From Lachnospiraceae bacterium (GTDB lineage: Bacteria > Bacillota > Clostridia > Lachnospirales > Lachnospiraceae): a DNA stretch of 40,689 nt. A model generated the notes under the pieces. The model saw only the letters and a list, made by a program, of their open reading frames with translations. It made no database searches and was not told the origin of the DNA. Positions 34,059-40,689 of the stretch are shown here, one piece after another. Position 1 is the stretch's first letter. Every line of letters begins with the position of its first letter. The position numbers were made by a program, and so were the translations under genes. The stretch lies in NCBI GenBank assembly GCA_900771955.1, contig CAAGPW010000011.1:1-40689 (forward strand), written 5' to 3'.

Positions 34059-34442
34059 ATGAAAGGAATTGATTTCTCATTATTATTTGATATTTTTCTG
34101 ATACTGTTTGGTATCTATCTGCTGTATGCTTCATGGAAAATGAAAAAGACTGGAGATCCGGGAACCATGCTGCTTGAGGCAGAGGAGATGAGACGCTGTA
34201 ACAGCAAAAAGAAGATGGCGGAGGAAGTTGCCGGGAAACTGCTGCCGTTTGGAGGCGTAACGGTACTTTGCGGCATTGCGGGGACGGTAAATATGCTTTG
34301 CGTCAAAAACCGTCTGCTCAATACAGCCATACTGTTTGTTTTTCTGGTGCTGTGCCTGTGGTTCGTTTCAAAGTTTCGCCACATGCGGGAAAAATTTCTG
34401 CGGGAAACAGGTGGAAAACAGGAGAAAAATATTATAAAATAA
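34059..34442 (+). CDS. Small membrane protein, function unknown
   Basis: The 127-aa protein has three likely membrane helices: LLFDIFLILFGIYLLYAS, FGGVTVLCGIAGTVNML and TAILFVFLVLCLWFV, with a charged loop (EEMRRCNSKKKMAEEVAGK) between the first two. No family is recognised. It starts behind AAAGG and a consensus-like promoter and lies 28 nt before deoC with no terminator between, so it probably leads the deoC-cdd transcript. A role in nucleoside uptake is possible from context only; with three helices it is too small for known nucleoside carriers. Confidence 0.65.
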   Translation: MKGIDFSLLFDIFLILFGIYLLYASWKMKKTGDPGTMLLEAEEMRRCNSKKKMAEEVAGKLLPFGGVTVLCGIAGTVNMLCVKNRLLNTAILFVFLVLCLWFVSKFRHMREKFLRETGGKQEKNIIK

Positions 34443-34470
34443 CAGGAAGGCGAAAGGAGATCAATCAGAT

Positions 34471-35124
34471 ATGAACAAGGAAGAATTATACCACTATGTG
34501 GATCATACAGCATTAAAGGCTTTTACGACATGGAAGGAGATCGAAAAACTCTGTGATGAGGCGATTTCCTATCATATGGCATCGGTGTGTATCCCGAGCT
34601 GTTATATCGGACGGGTACATGATAAATATGGCGACAGATTGCCAATCTGCACCGTAGTGGGTTTCCCGCTTGGAAACTGCAATACTGAAAGCAAGGCGGC
34701 GGAGACAAGGCAGGCGCTTAAGGATGGCGCATCCGAGATCGATATGGTAATCAATATCGGAGATGTCAAAAACAAGGATTATGATAAAGTGGAAAAAGAG
34801 ATCGAACTGTTAAAGGGCATTGTCGGGGACAAGGTTTTAAAGGTTATTATTGAGACATGCTATCTGACAGAGGAAGAAAAAATTGCGATGTGCCATGCGG
34901 TGACACAGGCGAAAGCTGATTTTATCAAGACATCTACCGGATTTGGAACCGGTGGCGCGACCTTTGAGGATGTTGCACTGATGGCAAAGCATATCGGAAA
35001 AGATGTAAAGATCAAGGCAGCAGGCGGGGTGCGCTCCAAGGAGGATATGGAACGTTATATCGCACTTGGCTGCAGCAGGATCGGCACGAGTTCTGCAATC
35101 AGTATGCTGGAAGGAACCAGATAA
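34471..35124 (+). CDS. deoC: Deoxyribose-phosphate aldolase
   Basis: The enzyme splits 2-deoxyribose 5-phosphate into glyceraldehyde 3-phosphate and acetaldehyde, so that deoxynucleosides can be used for carbon. The 217-aa TIM barrel has the Schiff-base lysine K153 in DFIKTSTGFG and the proton-relay lysine K182 in KIKAAGGVR. The N-terminal VDHTALKAFTTW is also typical. AAAGGAGAT lies about 11 nt upstream. Its stop overlaps the start of cdd by one base (TAATG). Confidence 0.96.
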   Translation: MNKEELYHYVDHTALKAFTTWKEIEKLCDEAISYHMASVCIPSCYIGRVHDKYGDRLPICTVVGFPLGNCNTESKAAETRQALKDGASEIDMVINIGDVKNKDYDKVEKEIELLKGIVGDKVLKVIIETCYLTEEEKIAMCHAVTQAKADFIKTSTGFGTGGATFEDVALMAKHIGKDVKIKAAGGVRSKEDMERYIALGCSRIGTSSAISMLEGTR

Positions 35125-35546
35125 TGGAAGAATGTAAGATACCCTGTGAGAAGCTGGTAGAAGAGGCATATGAAGCAAAAAAGAACGCCTATGTTCCGTA
35201 TTCGGGATTTTCGGTCGGAGCGGCGCTTCTTGCTGCGGATGGAGAGATATATCGGGGCTGCAACATTGAAAATGCTGCGTATACACCGACAAACTGTGCG
35301 GAGCGAACTGCATTTTTTAAGGCGGTATCGGAAGGAAAGCGGGACTTTCTTGCGATCGCAGTTGCAGGAGATACCGGGGATTATCTGTTCCCGTGCGGAG
35401 TCTGCAGACAGGTCATGATGGAGTTCTGTAAAAAAGATTTTAAGATCATTGTCGCAAAGGGAAAAAACGATTATAAAAGCTTTTCGCTGGAAGAACTGTT
35501 TCCGGGCAGCTTCTCGGCGGAAGATTTGAAAAAAACTGAAAAGTAA
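35124..35546 (+). CDS. cdd: Cytidine deaminase
   Basis: This zinc enzyme deaminates cytidine and deoxycytidine to uridine and deoxyuridine. The 140-aa protein has the catalytic motif NCAER (C58, E60) and the second zinc motif PCGVCRQ (C91, C94); YVPYSGFSVGAALL and GCNIENAAY bind the nucleoside. It is of the short tetrameric class. It is translationally coupled to deoC (TAATG), forming a nucleoside-salvage unit. Confidence 0.96.
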   Translation: MEECKIPCEKLVEEAYEAKKNAYVPYSGFSVGAALLAADGEIYRGCNIENAAYTPTNCAERTAFFKAVSEGKRDFLAIAVAGDTGDYLFPCGVCRQVMMEFCKKDFKIIVAKGKNDYKSFSLEELFPGSFSAEDLKKTEK

Positions 35547-35570
35547 GCAGAAATTGCCACGAATTTCTGG

Positions 35571-35599
35571 TTGCGAAAATACACATATTAAAGTATAAT
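35571..35599 (+). promoter_or_regulatory. Promoter of 6S RNA
   Basis: TTGCGA (35571-35576), a 17-nt spacer and TATAAT (35594-35599) put the start of transcription near 35607. Confidence 0.7.
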
Positions 35600-35606
35600 A
35601 AGAGTA

Positions 35607-35796
35607 TCAAAAGACAATGCCTGGGATGTTCGATACCCCTGCTTTTTTGAACCTACATTTACTTTTATGGGACTCTTATATTACTGACCGGATGTCAGGC
35701 CGCCTCGTATCAGCGGAAGGCAGAACGTCAGCTGCGGACACCCACCTAGCGTACGCTAGGAGTCAAAATTGCAGGAAACGGCATTTTGGGTTTTTG
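35607..35796 (+). ncRNA. ssrS: 6S RNA (SsrS)
   Basis: The RNA mimics an open promoter and binds the sigma-A RNA polymerase holoenzyme. AATGCC (35616-35621) pairs with GGCATT (35780-35785) as a closing stem about 165 nt apart. GGGATGTTCGATACCCC and GTCAGCTGCGGACACCCACC match the sequences seen near the two ends of clostridial 6S RNAs. The long middle is a largely self-complementary rod with an open bulge region. CCTAGCGTACGCTAGG at about 35748-35763 forms a small hairpin near the 3' end, and a T-run follows at 35791. Ends are estimates from the promoter and the T-run. The identification is by remembered consensus and fold. Confidence 0.75.
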
Positions 35797-35824
35797 AGAA
35801 CATAAGAAAAAGTGATTACTGAAA

Positions 35825-35888
35825 TACAAAAGATGGCATAAAGTACAAAAGAGATCATATAGATTACCAAAGAGGTTGTACAAAAGAT
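35825..35888 (+). repeat. Four TACAAAAGA-type short repeats
   Basis: TACAAAAGAT (35825), TACAAAAGAG (35844), TACCAAAGAG (35865) and TACAAAAGAT (35879) follow the 6S RNA at steps of 19, 21 and 14 bases, ending shortly before a terminator. The function is unknown. Confidence 0.4.
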
Positions 35889-35906
35889 AACTTACACAGG
35901 ATAAAG

Positions 35907-35936
35907 GAAGCTGCTTGTCATAAAGCAGCTTCTTTT
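35907..35936 (+). terminator. Terminator upstream of the SpoIID-domain gene
   Basis: GAAGCTGCTT (35907-35916) and AAGCAGCTTC (35923-35932) form a perfect 10-bp stem followed by TTTT. It probably ends the 6S transcript or an adjacent short RNA. Confidence 0.8.
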
Positions 35937-35962
35937 CATGTAATGTGGGTGTGAGGAGTTTT

Positions 35963-38206
35963 ATGGGAAGAATAGGAAATGTGGGAAGAAGTGGCAGGAT
36001 TGACCGGAAACGGATCAAACTCGGTGTACTTTTGGCGGGATGCATTATTTTGCTGTTTGCAGTCCTGAAGACAGAATACCGGACACGTGACTTGAACAAA
36101 TGGAGCGAGGCGTATCTTGGCGTGGATGAGGCGGCACAGATGCTGGTCTTTTCCGGCTATGACAAAAAGGAATGGAGAGACTTTCTTGACGTACAGGAAA
36201 ACCGCGAACTGAGATACCTGGATGTTAAAAAGATACTGGAACATCTTGGCGTGGCAGATTATATTACATATCAAAAGGAAGGCGATGCGAAGGCAATCGA
36301 CCGAAAGACCTGGTATGAAATTTACGATCAGATGCTGGAGCTTTTGGATACCAACGGCAGTGTGCGCTGTATGCCCGCGCTGATCTTACAGAAAAAGAGC
36401 GGCGAGCATCTGGTGCAGACTCAGGATGGGAGCTATCCGTTTCTGGTAAGGGACAGCTTCTTAAGGGAAGGACAGGGATATGTCTGTTATCTGTATCAGG
36501 ATACCGTGGTCGGCATCCGGCAGGAAAAGGACATGGAAATTATTTTGCCGAATGTTTACTTAAAGGAAGTGGCAGGTGACCAGGCTTCGGTTTTGTTTGA
36601 CGGGCAGACCTATACATTTTCATTACAGGAAGAACGGACGGATCTTTCGGCTGTGGTCTGCGATATGCACTGGAAAAATGGAAAGATCTTTGAGATAGAT
36701 AAAAAACAGGAGACGATAAGCGGAAATCTGCTGACTGTGGATGATGAAAAAATTGAAATTGACGGTTACGGGCAGCTGAAGCGGGCAAAAATATTACCCG
36801 TGTATAAAACTTATGGAACGATAGAGGAAAAGACGGTTTCGGATATCGTTATTGGCAATATGGATGTTACTTATGTTGTAGCAGGTGATGAGGTGTGTGC
36901 AATTCTTTTAAATCAGCCGGCGAATCTCTCTAATATCCGTGTGCTTCTGCTTGATGGTGATGGCAGCGTATATCGGGACGGCGCATGGCTTACGTGTGAC
37001 GGTGATTACCAGATAACTTATGGAGAAAATACGGTTTTACAGGGCGCGGGCACAACGTTTGATGCCGCTTCCTGCCTTACAGAAGCCGGAGAAGGATACA
37101 TCCGCCTTGATACGGTAAATGGGGAAGAATTTTATCTGACAGATGCGTCAGGCAGCCGGATTTCCTATGGATATGAGGGCGGTTTTGAGGTGCGGCGTTA
37201 TGCAGAAGGATTCGTTGTCATCAATGATATACCGATCGAAAATTATCTCTATCAGGTGGTCACAAGTGAAATGCCTGCAAGCTACCAGCCGGAAGCCTTA
37301 AAAGCACAGGCAGTCTGCGCGAGAAGTTACGCATACCGTCAGCTTTTGCAGGGGCAGTATGCGCAGTACGGTGCCCATGTGGACGACAGTACGAATTATC
37401 AGGTGTATAATAAACAGGAACATACCACGATCGCACGGACTGTCGTGGATGACACCTGCGGTGAGATTATGGAGTGCGGGGGAGAAATTATAGAAGCGTT
37501 TTATTTTTCAACTTCCTGTGGAGTGACGGAGGACGACTGCGTCTGGAACAATGCAGTTGCAGATGATTATCCGTTTCTGAAGGTGACGCGGGTATCTGCG
37601 GATACGACAGTGCCGAATCTTGCGGATGAGGGAACCTTTTATCAGTACATCACAGGGATAGATGATGCCTGTTTTGATTCCGGAAGCCATTTCTTCCGCT
37701 GGAGTACAACAGCGAAGCTTACAGATGAGCGTATGGAACAGGCAACACAGGTCCTTGCCGTGCGCAAGGAGACAAAACCGGAAAATATTCTGATTTATGA
37801 CGGGAACGGAAATCTGACGGATACCGTGTCCGGCCTTGGTAAGCTTTGTTCCATGCAGATAAAATCACGTGGAACCGGCGGAGCGGTGCTCGACCTTTTC
37901 CTTACCTATGAAAACGGGACCGTAGAGGTCTTGTCGGAATATAATATCCGTAAAGTGCTGGGGTGTCTTGTGGATGAGGTACATCTTTTAGATGGAACGA
38001 CGCAGGATATGTCGATTTTGCCAAGTGCCTGTTTTACTTTTACTTATGACGGGGCAACCGGCGTTTATACGCTCTATGGAGGCGGTTACGGGCATGGTGT
38101 CGGAATGAGCCAGAACGGAGCGGAAGGAATGGCGGAGCAGGGATACAGCTATAAAGATATCCTGAATTTCTTTTTCCGGAATATTACAATTCAGCCGAAA
38201 GGATAA
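35963..38206 (+). CDS. SpoIID/LytB-domain protein, membrane-anchored, long form
   Basis: The start is ATG 35963 (MGRIGNVGRSG, 747 aa) behind GAGGAG; a GTG six codons earlier is unlikely. A membrane helix (LGVLLAGCIILLFAVL) near residue 20 anchors it, with the rest outside. Residues up to about 420 contain no domain I recognise. The SpoIID domain starts near FVVINDIPIENYLYQVVTSE and includes PEALKAQAVCARSYAYRQ and, near the C-terminus, GYGHGVGMSQNGAEGMA. SpoIID proteins are lytic transglycosylases acting on denuded glycan during engulfment; relatives also occur in non-sporulating cells. It is about twice the usual length, so the extra half may bind the wall. The YihY gene follows after 4 nt. 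Confidence 0.8.
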   Translation: MGRIGNVGRSGRIDRKRIKLGVLLAGCIILLFAVLKTEYRTRDLNKWSEAYLGVDEAAQMLVFSGYDKKEWRDFLDVQENRELRYLDVKKILEHLGVADYITYQKEGDAKAIDRKTWYEIYDQMLELLDTNGSVRCMPALILQKKSGEHLVQTQDGSYPFLVRDSFLREGQGYVCYLYQDTVVGIRQEKDMEIILPNVYLKEVAGDQASVLFDGQTYTFSLQEERTDLSAVVCDMHWKNGKIFEIDKKQETISGNLLTVDDEKIEIDGYGQLKRAKILPVYKTYGTIEEKTVSDIVIGNMDVTYVVAGDEVCAILLNQPANLSNIRVLLLDGDGSVYRDGAWLTCDGDYQITYGENTVLQGAGTTFDAASCLTEAGEGYIRLDTVNGEEFYLTDASGSRISYGYEGGFEVRRYAEGFVVINDIPIENYLYQVVTSEMPASYQPEALKAQAVCARSYAYRQLLQGQYAQYGAHVDDSTNYQVYNKQEHTTIARTVVDDTCGEIMECGGEIIEAFYFSTSCGVTEDDCVWNNAVADDYPFLKVTRVSADTTVPNLADEGTFYQYITGIDDACFDSGSHFFRWSTTAKLTDERMEQATQVLAVRKETKPENILIYDGNGNLTDTVSGLGKLCSMQIKSRGTGGAVLDLFLTYENGTVEVLSEYNIRKVLGCLVDEVHLLDGTTQDMSILPSACFTFTYDGATGVYTLYGGGYGHGVGMSQNGAEGMAEQGYSYKDILNFFFRNITIQPKG

Positions 38207-38210
38207 AAAT

Positions 38211-39065
38211 ATGATTTGGAATATCATTAAGAATATACAGTATTTTTTGAAGAAAGCAAGGGATGACCATATCAATGCGTTTGCGGCGCAGACAGCATTT
38301 TTTATCATATTGTCTTTCATACCGTTTATGATGGTGTTCAGCTCCATGCTGCGTTACACACCGATTTCAGAGGCGATGCTTCTGGAAGGAATTACAAAGA
38401 CAATGCCGGACTATATCGCACCGCTTGTGGTTACGGTAGTGGATGAAGTTTATGGAAATTCCATTGGGCTTATTTCTGTGACTGCGGTGGTCGCGATCTG
38501 GTCGGCAGCGAAGGGAATCCAGTATCTCTCGGATGGCTTAAATTCCGTAAATGGTGTAGATGAGACAAGAAACTGGCTGGTTTTGCGTATCCGTGCGGTG
38601 TTTTACACGTTTATATTTCTGGTTCTTATTCTGGTGATGCTTTTGATCCTGGTATTTGGAAGTTCAGTAAAGCGGATGCTGGTGCAGTATGTGCCGGTGA
38701 CGGAAGAAATCGCAAATAAACTTTATCCGTTCCGTTTTTTGATCATTATTTTTATTCTGGTCGCAATGTTTGCAAGTGTCTATAAGGCACTGCCGAACAA
38801 TAAGCCTTCTTTTTTGGCGCAGCTTCCGGGAGCAGTGCTCAGTGCAGTGGCATGGTATGTTTTCTCAATCGGACTTTCCATTTATGTGAAATATTTTAAC
38901 GGATTTTCCATGTATGGCAGTCTGACTACGATCGCACTGTTGATGCTCTGGCTTTACTTCTGCATTTATATTTTCCTGTTGTGCGGAGAGGTAAATGATC
39001 TCTATGGCAGATACTTTTCTGCCTGGTTTAGAGAGCGCAGAGAACGAAAAGAGAAAAAGGGTTGA
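38211..39065 (+). CDS. YihY/UPF0761 family inner-membrane protein
   Basis: The 284-aa protein has about six membrane helices. The first conserved segment, NAFAAQTAFFIILSFIPFMM, and later YGSLTTIALLMLWLYFCIYI are hallmarks of the YihY family. The family was long mislabelled ribonuclease BN; it has no nuclease motifs and its function is not known. AAAGGATAAAA at the end of the SpoIID-domain gene is its ribosome site, so both are probably translated from one message. The tail is strongly basic (RERRERKEKKG). Confidence 0.9.
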   Translation: MIWNIIKNIQYFLKKARDDHINAFAAQTAFFIILSFIPFMMVFSSMLRYTPISEAMLLEGITKTMPDYIAPLVVTVVDEVYGNSIGLISVTAVVAIWSAAKGIQYLSDGLNSVNGVDETRNWLVLRIRAVFYTFIFLVLILVMLLILVFGSSVKRMLVQYVPVTEEIANKLYPFRFLIIIFILVAMFASVYKALPNNKPSFLAQLPGAVLSAVAWYVFSIGLSIYVKYFNGFSMYGSLTTIALLMLWLYFCIYIFLLCGEVNDLYGRYFSAWFRERRERKEKKG

Positions 39066-39090
39066 AGTTTCTTTTCCCATGTGCTACACT
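39062..39090 (+). promoter_or_regulatory. Promoter of the pheS T-box transcript
   Basis: TTGAAG (39062-39067), a 17-nt spacer and TACACT (39085-39090) overlap the end of the YihY gene and place the start near 39097. Confidence 0.55.
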
Positions 39091-39096
39091 AACTTA

Positions 39097-39350
39097 CGTA
39101 TGAAAAAGGCTTGGAAGGAGACCAGGTAGTCTGTTAAACATTCGTCAGAGAGGGAGTATCACTGGCTGGAAGTATTCCCGGAATCAGGTAGCAGATGAAT
39201 TTCACTCTGGAGCCGTGCCGTTGAAAGGAGCAGTAGGCGGTGCCGTGTCGTGCGCGTTAAGCATATGTTAAGAGTCTGAGTTTTCAGGAAAAAGGGTGGT
39301 AACGCGGAGTATCTTCGTCCCTAGCGGGGTGAAGCGTACTCCGCTTTTTG
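39097..39350 (+). promoter_or_regulatory. T-box riboswitch, tRNA-Phe responsive
   Basis: The leader carries the T-box sequence AGGGTGGTAACGCGG (39292-39306). Its TGGT bases suit a tRNA with discriminator A, as in tRNA-Phe. It differs from the usual AGGGTGGTACCGCGG at one base. Stem I contains GAATTTCACTCTGG, with TTC (39201-39203) as likely phenylalanine specifier. GCGGAGTA (39304-39311) pairs with TACTCCGC (39337-39344) before a T-run as terminator; the alternative antiterminator uses the T-box. Uncharged tRNA-Phe should allow read-through into pheS. The 124 nt from here to pheS contain a small hairpin (CCGCTGATCAGAGCGG) and the ribosome site. Confidence 0.9.
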
Positions 39351-39474
39351 TAATGGCGGCGGGGAAAATGGACGCGTGCTTGCACGAGCGTACATTTGAC
39401 GACCGCTGATCAGAGCGGTACTTTGAAAAAGTATTTTGTCTCTGGGCTAGGTAATCAGAAAAAGGAGAATTATT

Positions 39475-40494
39475 ATGAAAGAAAAACTTCAGAAGATCAA
39501 AGAAGAGGCAATCCGGCAGATCGAAGGATCTGATGAACTGGGCAAGCTGAACGATGTGCGTGTCGCTTTCCTTGGGAAAAAAGGTGAACTGACCGCAGTG
39601 TTAAAGGGTATGAAAGACGTTAAGCCGGAAGACCGGCCGCTTGTTGGACAACTGGTAAACGAGACCAGAGAGAGCATTGAAAAGAAACTGGATGAGACTA
39701 AGCGTAAACTGGAGGAAAAGGAACTGGAACTCCGCCTGAAACATGAGGTTATTGATGTCACACTGCCGTCCAAGAAGAATCTGGTCGGACACAGACATCC
39801 GAATACCATTGCACTGGAAGAAGTAGAGCGTATTTTTACCGGCATGGGATATGAAGTAGTTGAGGGACCGGAAGTGGAATATGATTATTATAACTTTGAA
39901 GCCCTGAATATTCCGGCAAACCATCCGGCAAAGGACGAGCAGGATACATTTTATATCAATGACAAGATCCTGCTGCGTACGCAGACGTCTCCGGTTCAGG
40001 TGCGTATGATGGAAAAGAAAAAACTGCCGATCCGCATGATCGCGCCGGGCAGAGTGTTCCGTGCAGATGAAGTGGATGCAACCCATTCTCCGTCCTTCCA
40101 TCAGATCGAGGGTATGGTCATTGACAAGCATATTACATTTTCTGACTTAAAGGGAACTTTGCAGGAATTTGCAAGACAGCTTTTCGGAGCAGATACGAAA
40201 GTAAAATTCCGGCCGCATCACTTCCCGTTCACCGAGCCGAGTGCAGAGATGGACGTGACCTGTTTTAAATGCGGAGGCAAGGGCTGCCGTTTCTGTAAAG
40301 GGGAAGGCTGGATCGAGATCCTTGGATGTGGCATGGTACATCCGAAAGTGCTTCGCATGAGCGGGATCGATCCGGAGGAATATTCCGGCTTTGCATTTGG
40401 AGTCGGTCTGGAGCGAATCACATTATTAAAATACGAAATTGATGATATGCGTCTGCTTTACGAAAACGACGACCGCTTCCTAAGACAATTTTAG
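39475..40494 (+). CDS. pheS: Phenylalanyl-tRNA synthetase alpha subunit
   Basis: This class II aminoacyl-tRNA synthetase subunit charges tRNA-Phe together with PheT. The 339-aa protein has an N-terminal coiled coil (residues 1-90, KKLDETKRKLEEKELELRLK region) that binds tRNA. Motif 2 is near VFRADEVDATHSPSFHQIEG and motif 3 is GFAFGVGLERITLLKYE. FRPHHFPFTEPSAEMDV is the family signature, and the insert CFKCGGKGCRFCKGEGW is cysteine-rich, perhaps metal-binding. AAAGGAG precedes the start. pheT does not follow within the 195 nt left in the window; a repeat element lies there instead. Confidence 0.96.
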   Translation: MKEKLQKIKEEAIRQIEGSDELGKLNDVRVAFLGKKGELTAVLKGMKDVKPEDRPLVGQLVNETRESIEKKLDETKRKLEEKELELRLKHEVIDVTLPSKKNLVGHRHPNTIALEEVERIFTGMGYEVVEGPEVEYDYYNFEALNIPANHPAKDEQDTFYINDKILLRTQTSPVQVRMMEKKKLPIRMIAPGRVFRADEVDATHSPSFHQIEGMVIDKHITFSDLKGTLQEFARQLFGADTKVKFRPHHFPFTEPSAEMDVTCFKCGGKGCRFCKGEGWIEILGCGMVHPKVLRMSGIDPEEYSGFAFGVGLERITLLKYEIDDMRLLYENDDRFLRQF

Positions 40495-40585
40495 CGAGCA
40501 ACGAGAAGGGCAGACCCCGCAGTGTGACTTTAAGAAACCGCCGCAGATTTATCTGCAGGCGTTTCCGGAAGTCATGCTGCGGGAG

Positions 40586-40613
40586 TGGTTGTCCGGCGAC
40601 TGCCGGACAACCA
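40586..40613 (+). repeat. Perfect 12-bp hairpin in extragenic repeat
   Basis: TGGTTGTCCGGC and GCCGGACAACCA flank a 4-nt loop. There is no T-run, so it is not a standard terminator for pheS. Confidence 0.7.
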
Positions 40614-40614
40614 T

Positions 40615-40689
40615 GAAAACTTTCAAAGAAAGTTTTCGTGGTCTGCGAGGCAGACGGAAACAATCGAAGAAAGTTTTCGTGGTCTGCGA
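40615..40689 (+). repeat. 23-bp direct repeat with nested hairpins, runs off the window
   Basis: The 23-bp unit AAGAAAGTTTTCGTGGTCTG plus CGA occurs at 40626-40648 and 40667-40689, 41 bp apart. GAAAACTTTC/GAAAGTTTTC (40615-40637) and GTCTGC/GCAGAC (40641-40655) form hairpins. It looks like a multi-copy extragenic palindromic element, and the second copy ends at the window edge. Confidence 0.6.

Noticed and set aside
35825..35888. CRISPR-like array
   Set aside because: The repeats are only 9-10 nt, with uneven spacing (19, 21, 14), and there are no cas genes.
38211..39065. Ribonuclease BN
   Set aside because: The sequence is an integral membrane protein of the YihY family without nuclease motifs; the RNase BN name is a known historical error.

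Overview
The window looks like a chromosomal stretch from an anaerobic, low-to-mid GC Firmicute of class Clostridia, most likely Lachnospiraceae. This rests on the gene set (clostridial-type 6S RNA, a T-box leader on pheS, sigma-A type TTGACA/TATAAT promoters, strong AGGAGG ribosome sites, GHKL/LytTR two-component genes, a GGGtGRT gene). It is an inference from gene content, not a database match.

Left part (1-8.8 kb): the 3' end of queH, then argH and asd (amino-acid biosynthesis), then metK followed without a terminator by an unrecognised radical SAM protein, a flavin split-barrel protein and a complete NitT/TauT/SsuABC-like ABC importer. These last genes are tightly coupled and end at a hairpin terminator, so they probably form one operon whose substrate I cannot name. 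Next come a divergent topoisomerase III with five C-terminal zinc-type repeats, a left-handed beta-helix protein and an IscU-like/GGGtGRT gene pair (8.9-15.05 kb).

A decayed accessory island follows (15.05-16.05 kb). It holds the N-terminal stump of an IS transposase, the N-terminus of a guanine deaminase and out-of-frame pieces that look like adenine deaminase. After it lie a TetR regulator and a pair of ABC half-exporters, the first of which is broken by an internal deletion plus frameshift. Convergent with these, and only 2 nt away, is an AgrC/AgrA-like histidine kinase/LytTR regulator pair. The gap upstream of the regulator contains TGCNGTT direct repeats 21 bp apart, a good promoter, a 17-codon ORF and a terminator: a compact unit that could be the target of this two-component system.

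The right half (22.4-40.7 kb) is mostly housekeeping. It contains a membrane protein with a very basic tail and a cell-wall amidase; ilvN-ilvC; a LysR regulator divergent from leuC-leuD (branched-chain amino acids); an AP2/HNH-like protein; thrC; a CheY-like/CheX-like pair with MshEN-type repeats; a small membrane protein with deoC-cdd (nucleoside salvage); 6S RNA; a long SpoIID/LytB-domain protein with a YihY membrane protein; and a tRNA-Phe T-box followed by pheS. The window ends in a hairpin-rich extragenic repeat. I saw no tRNA or rRNA genes, no CRISPR array and no intact mobile element.
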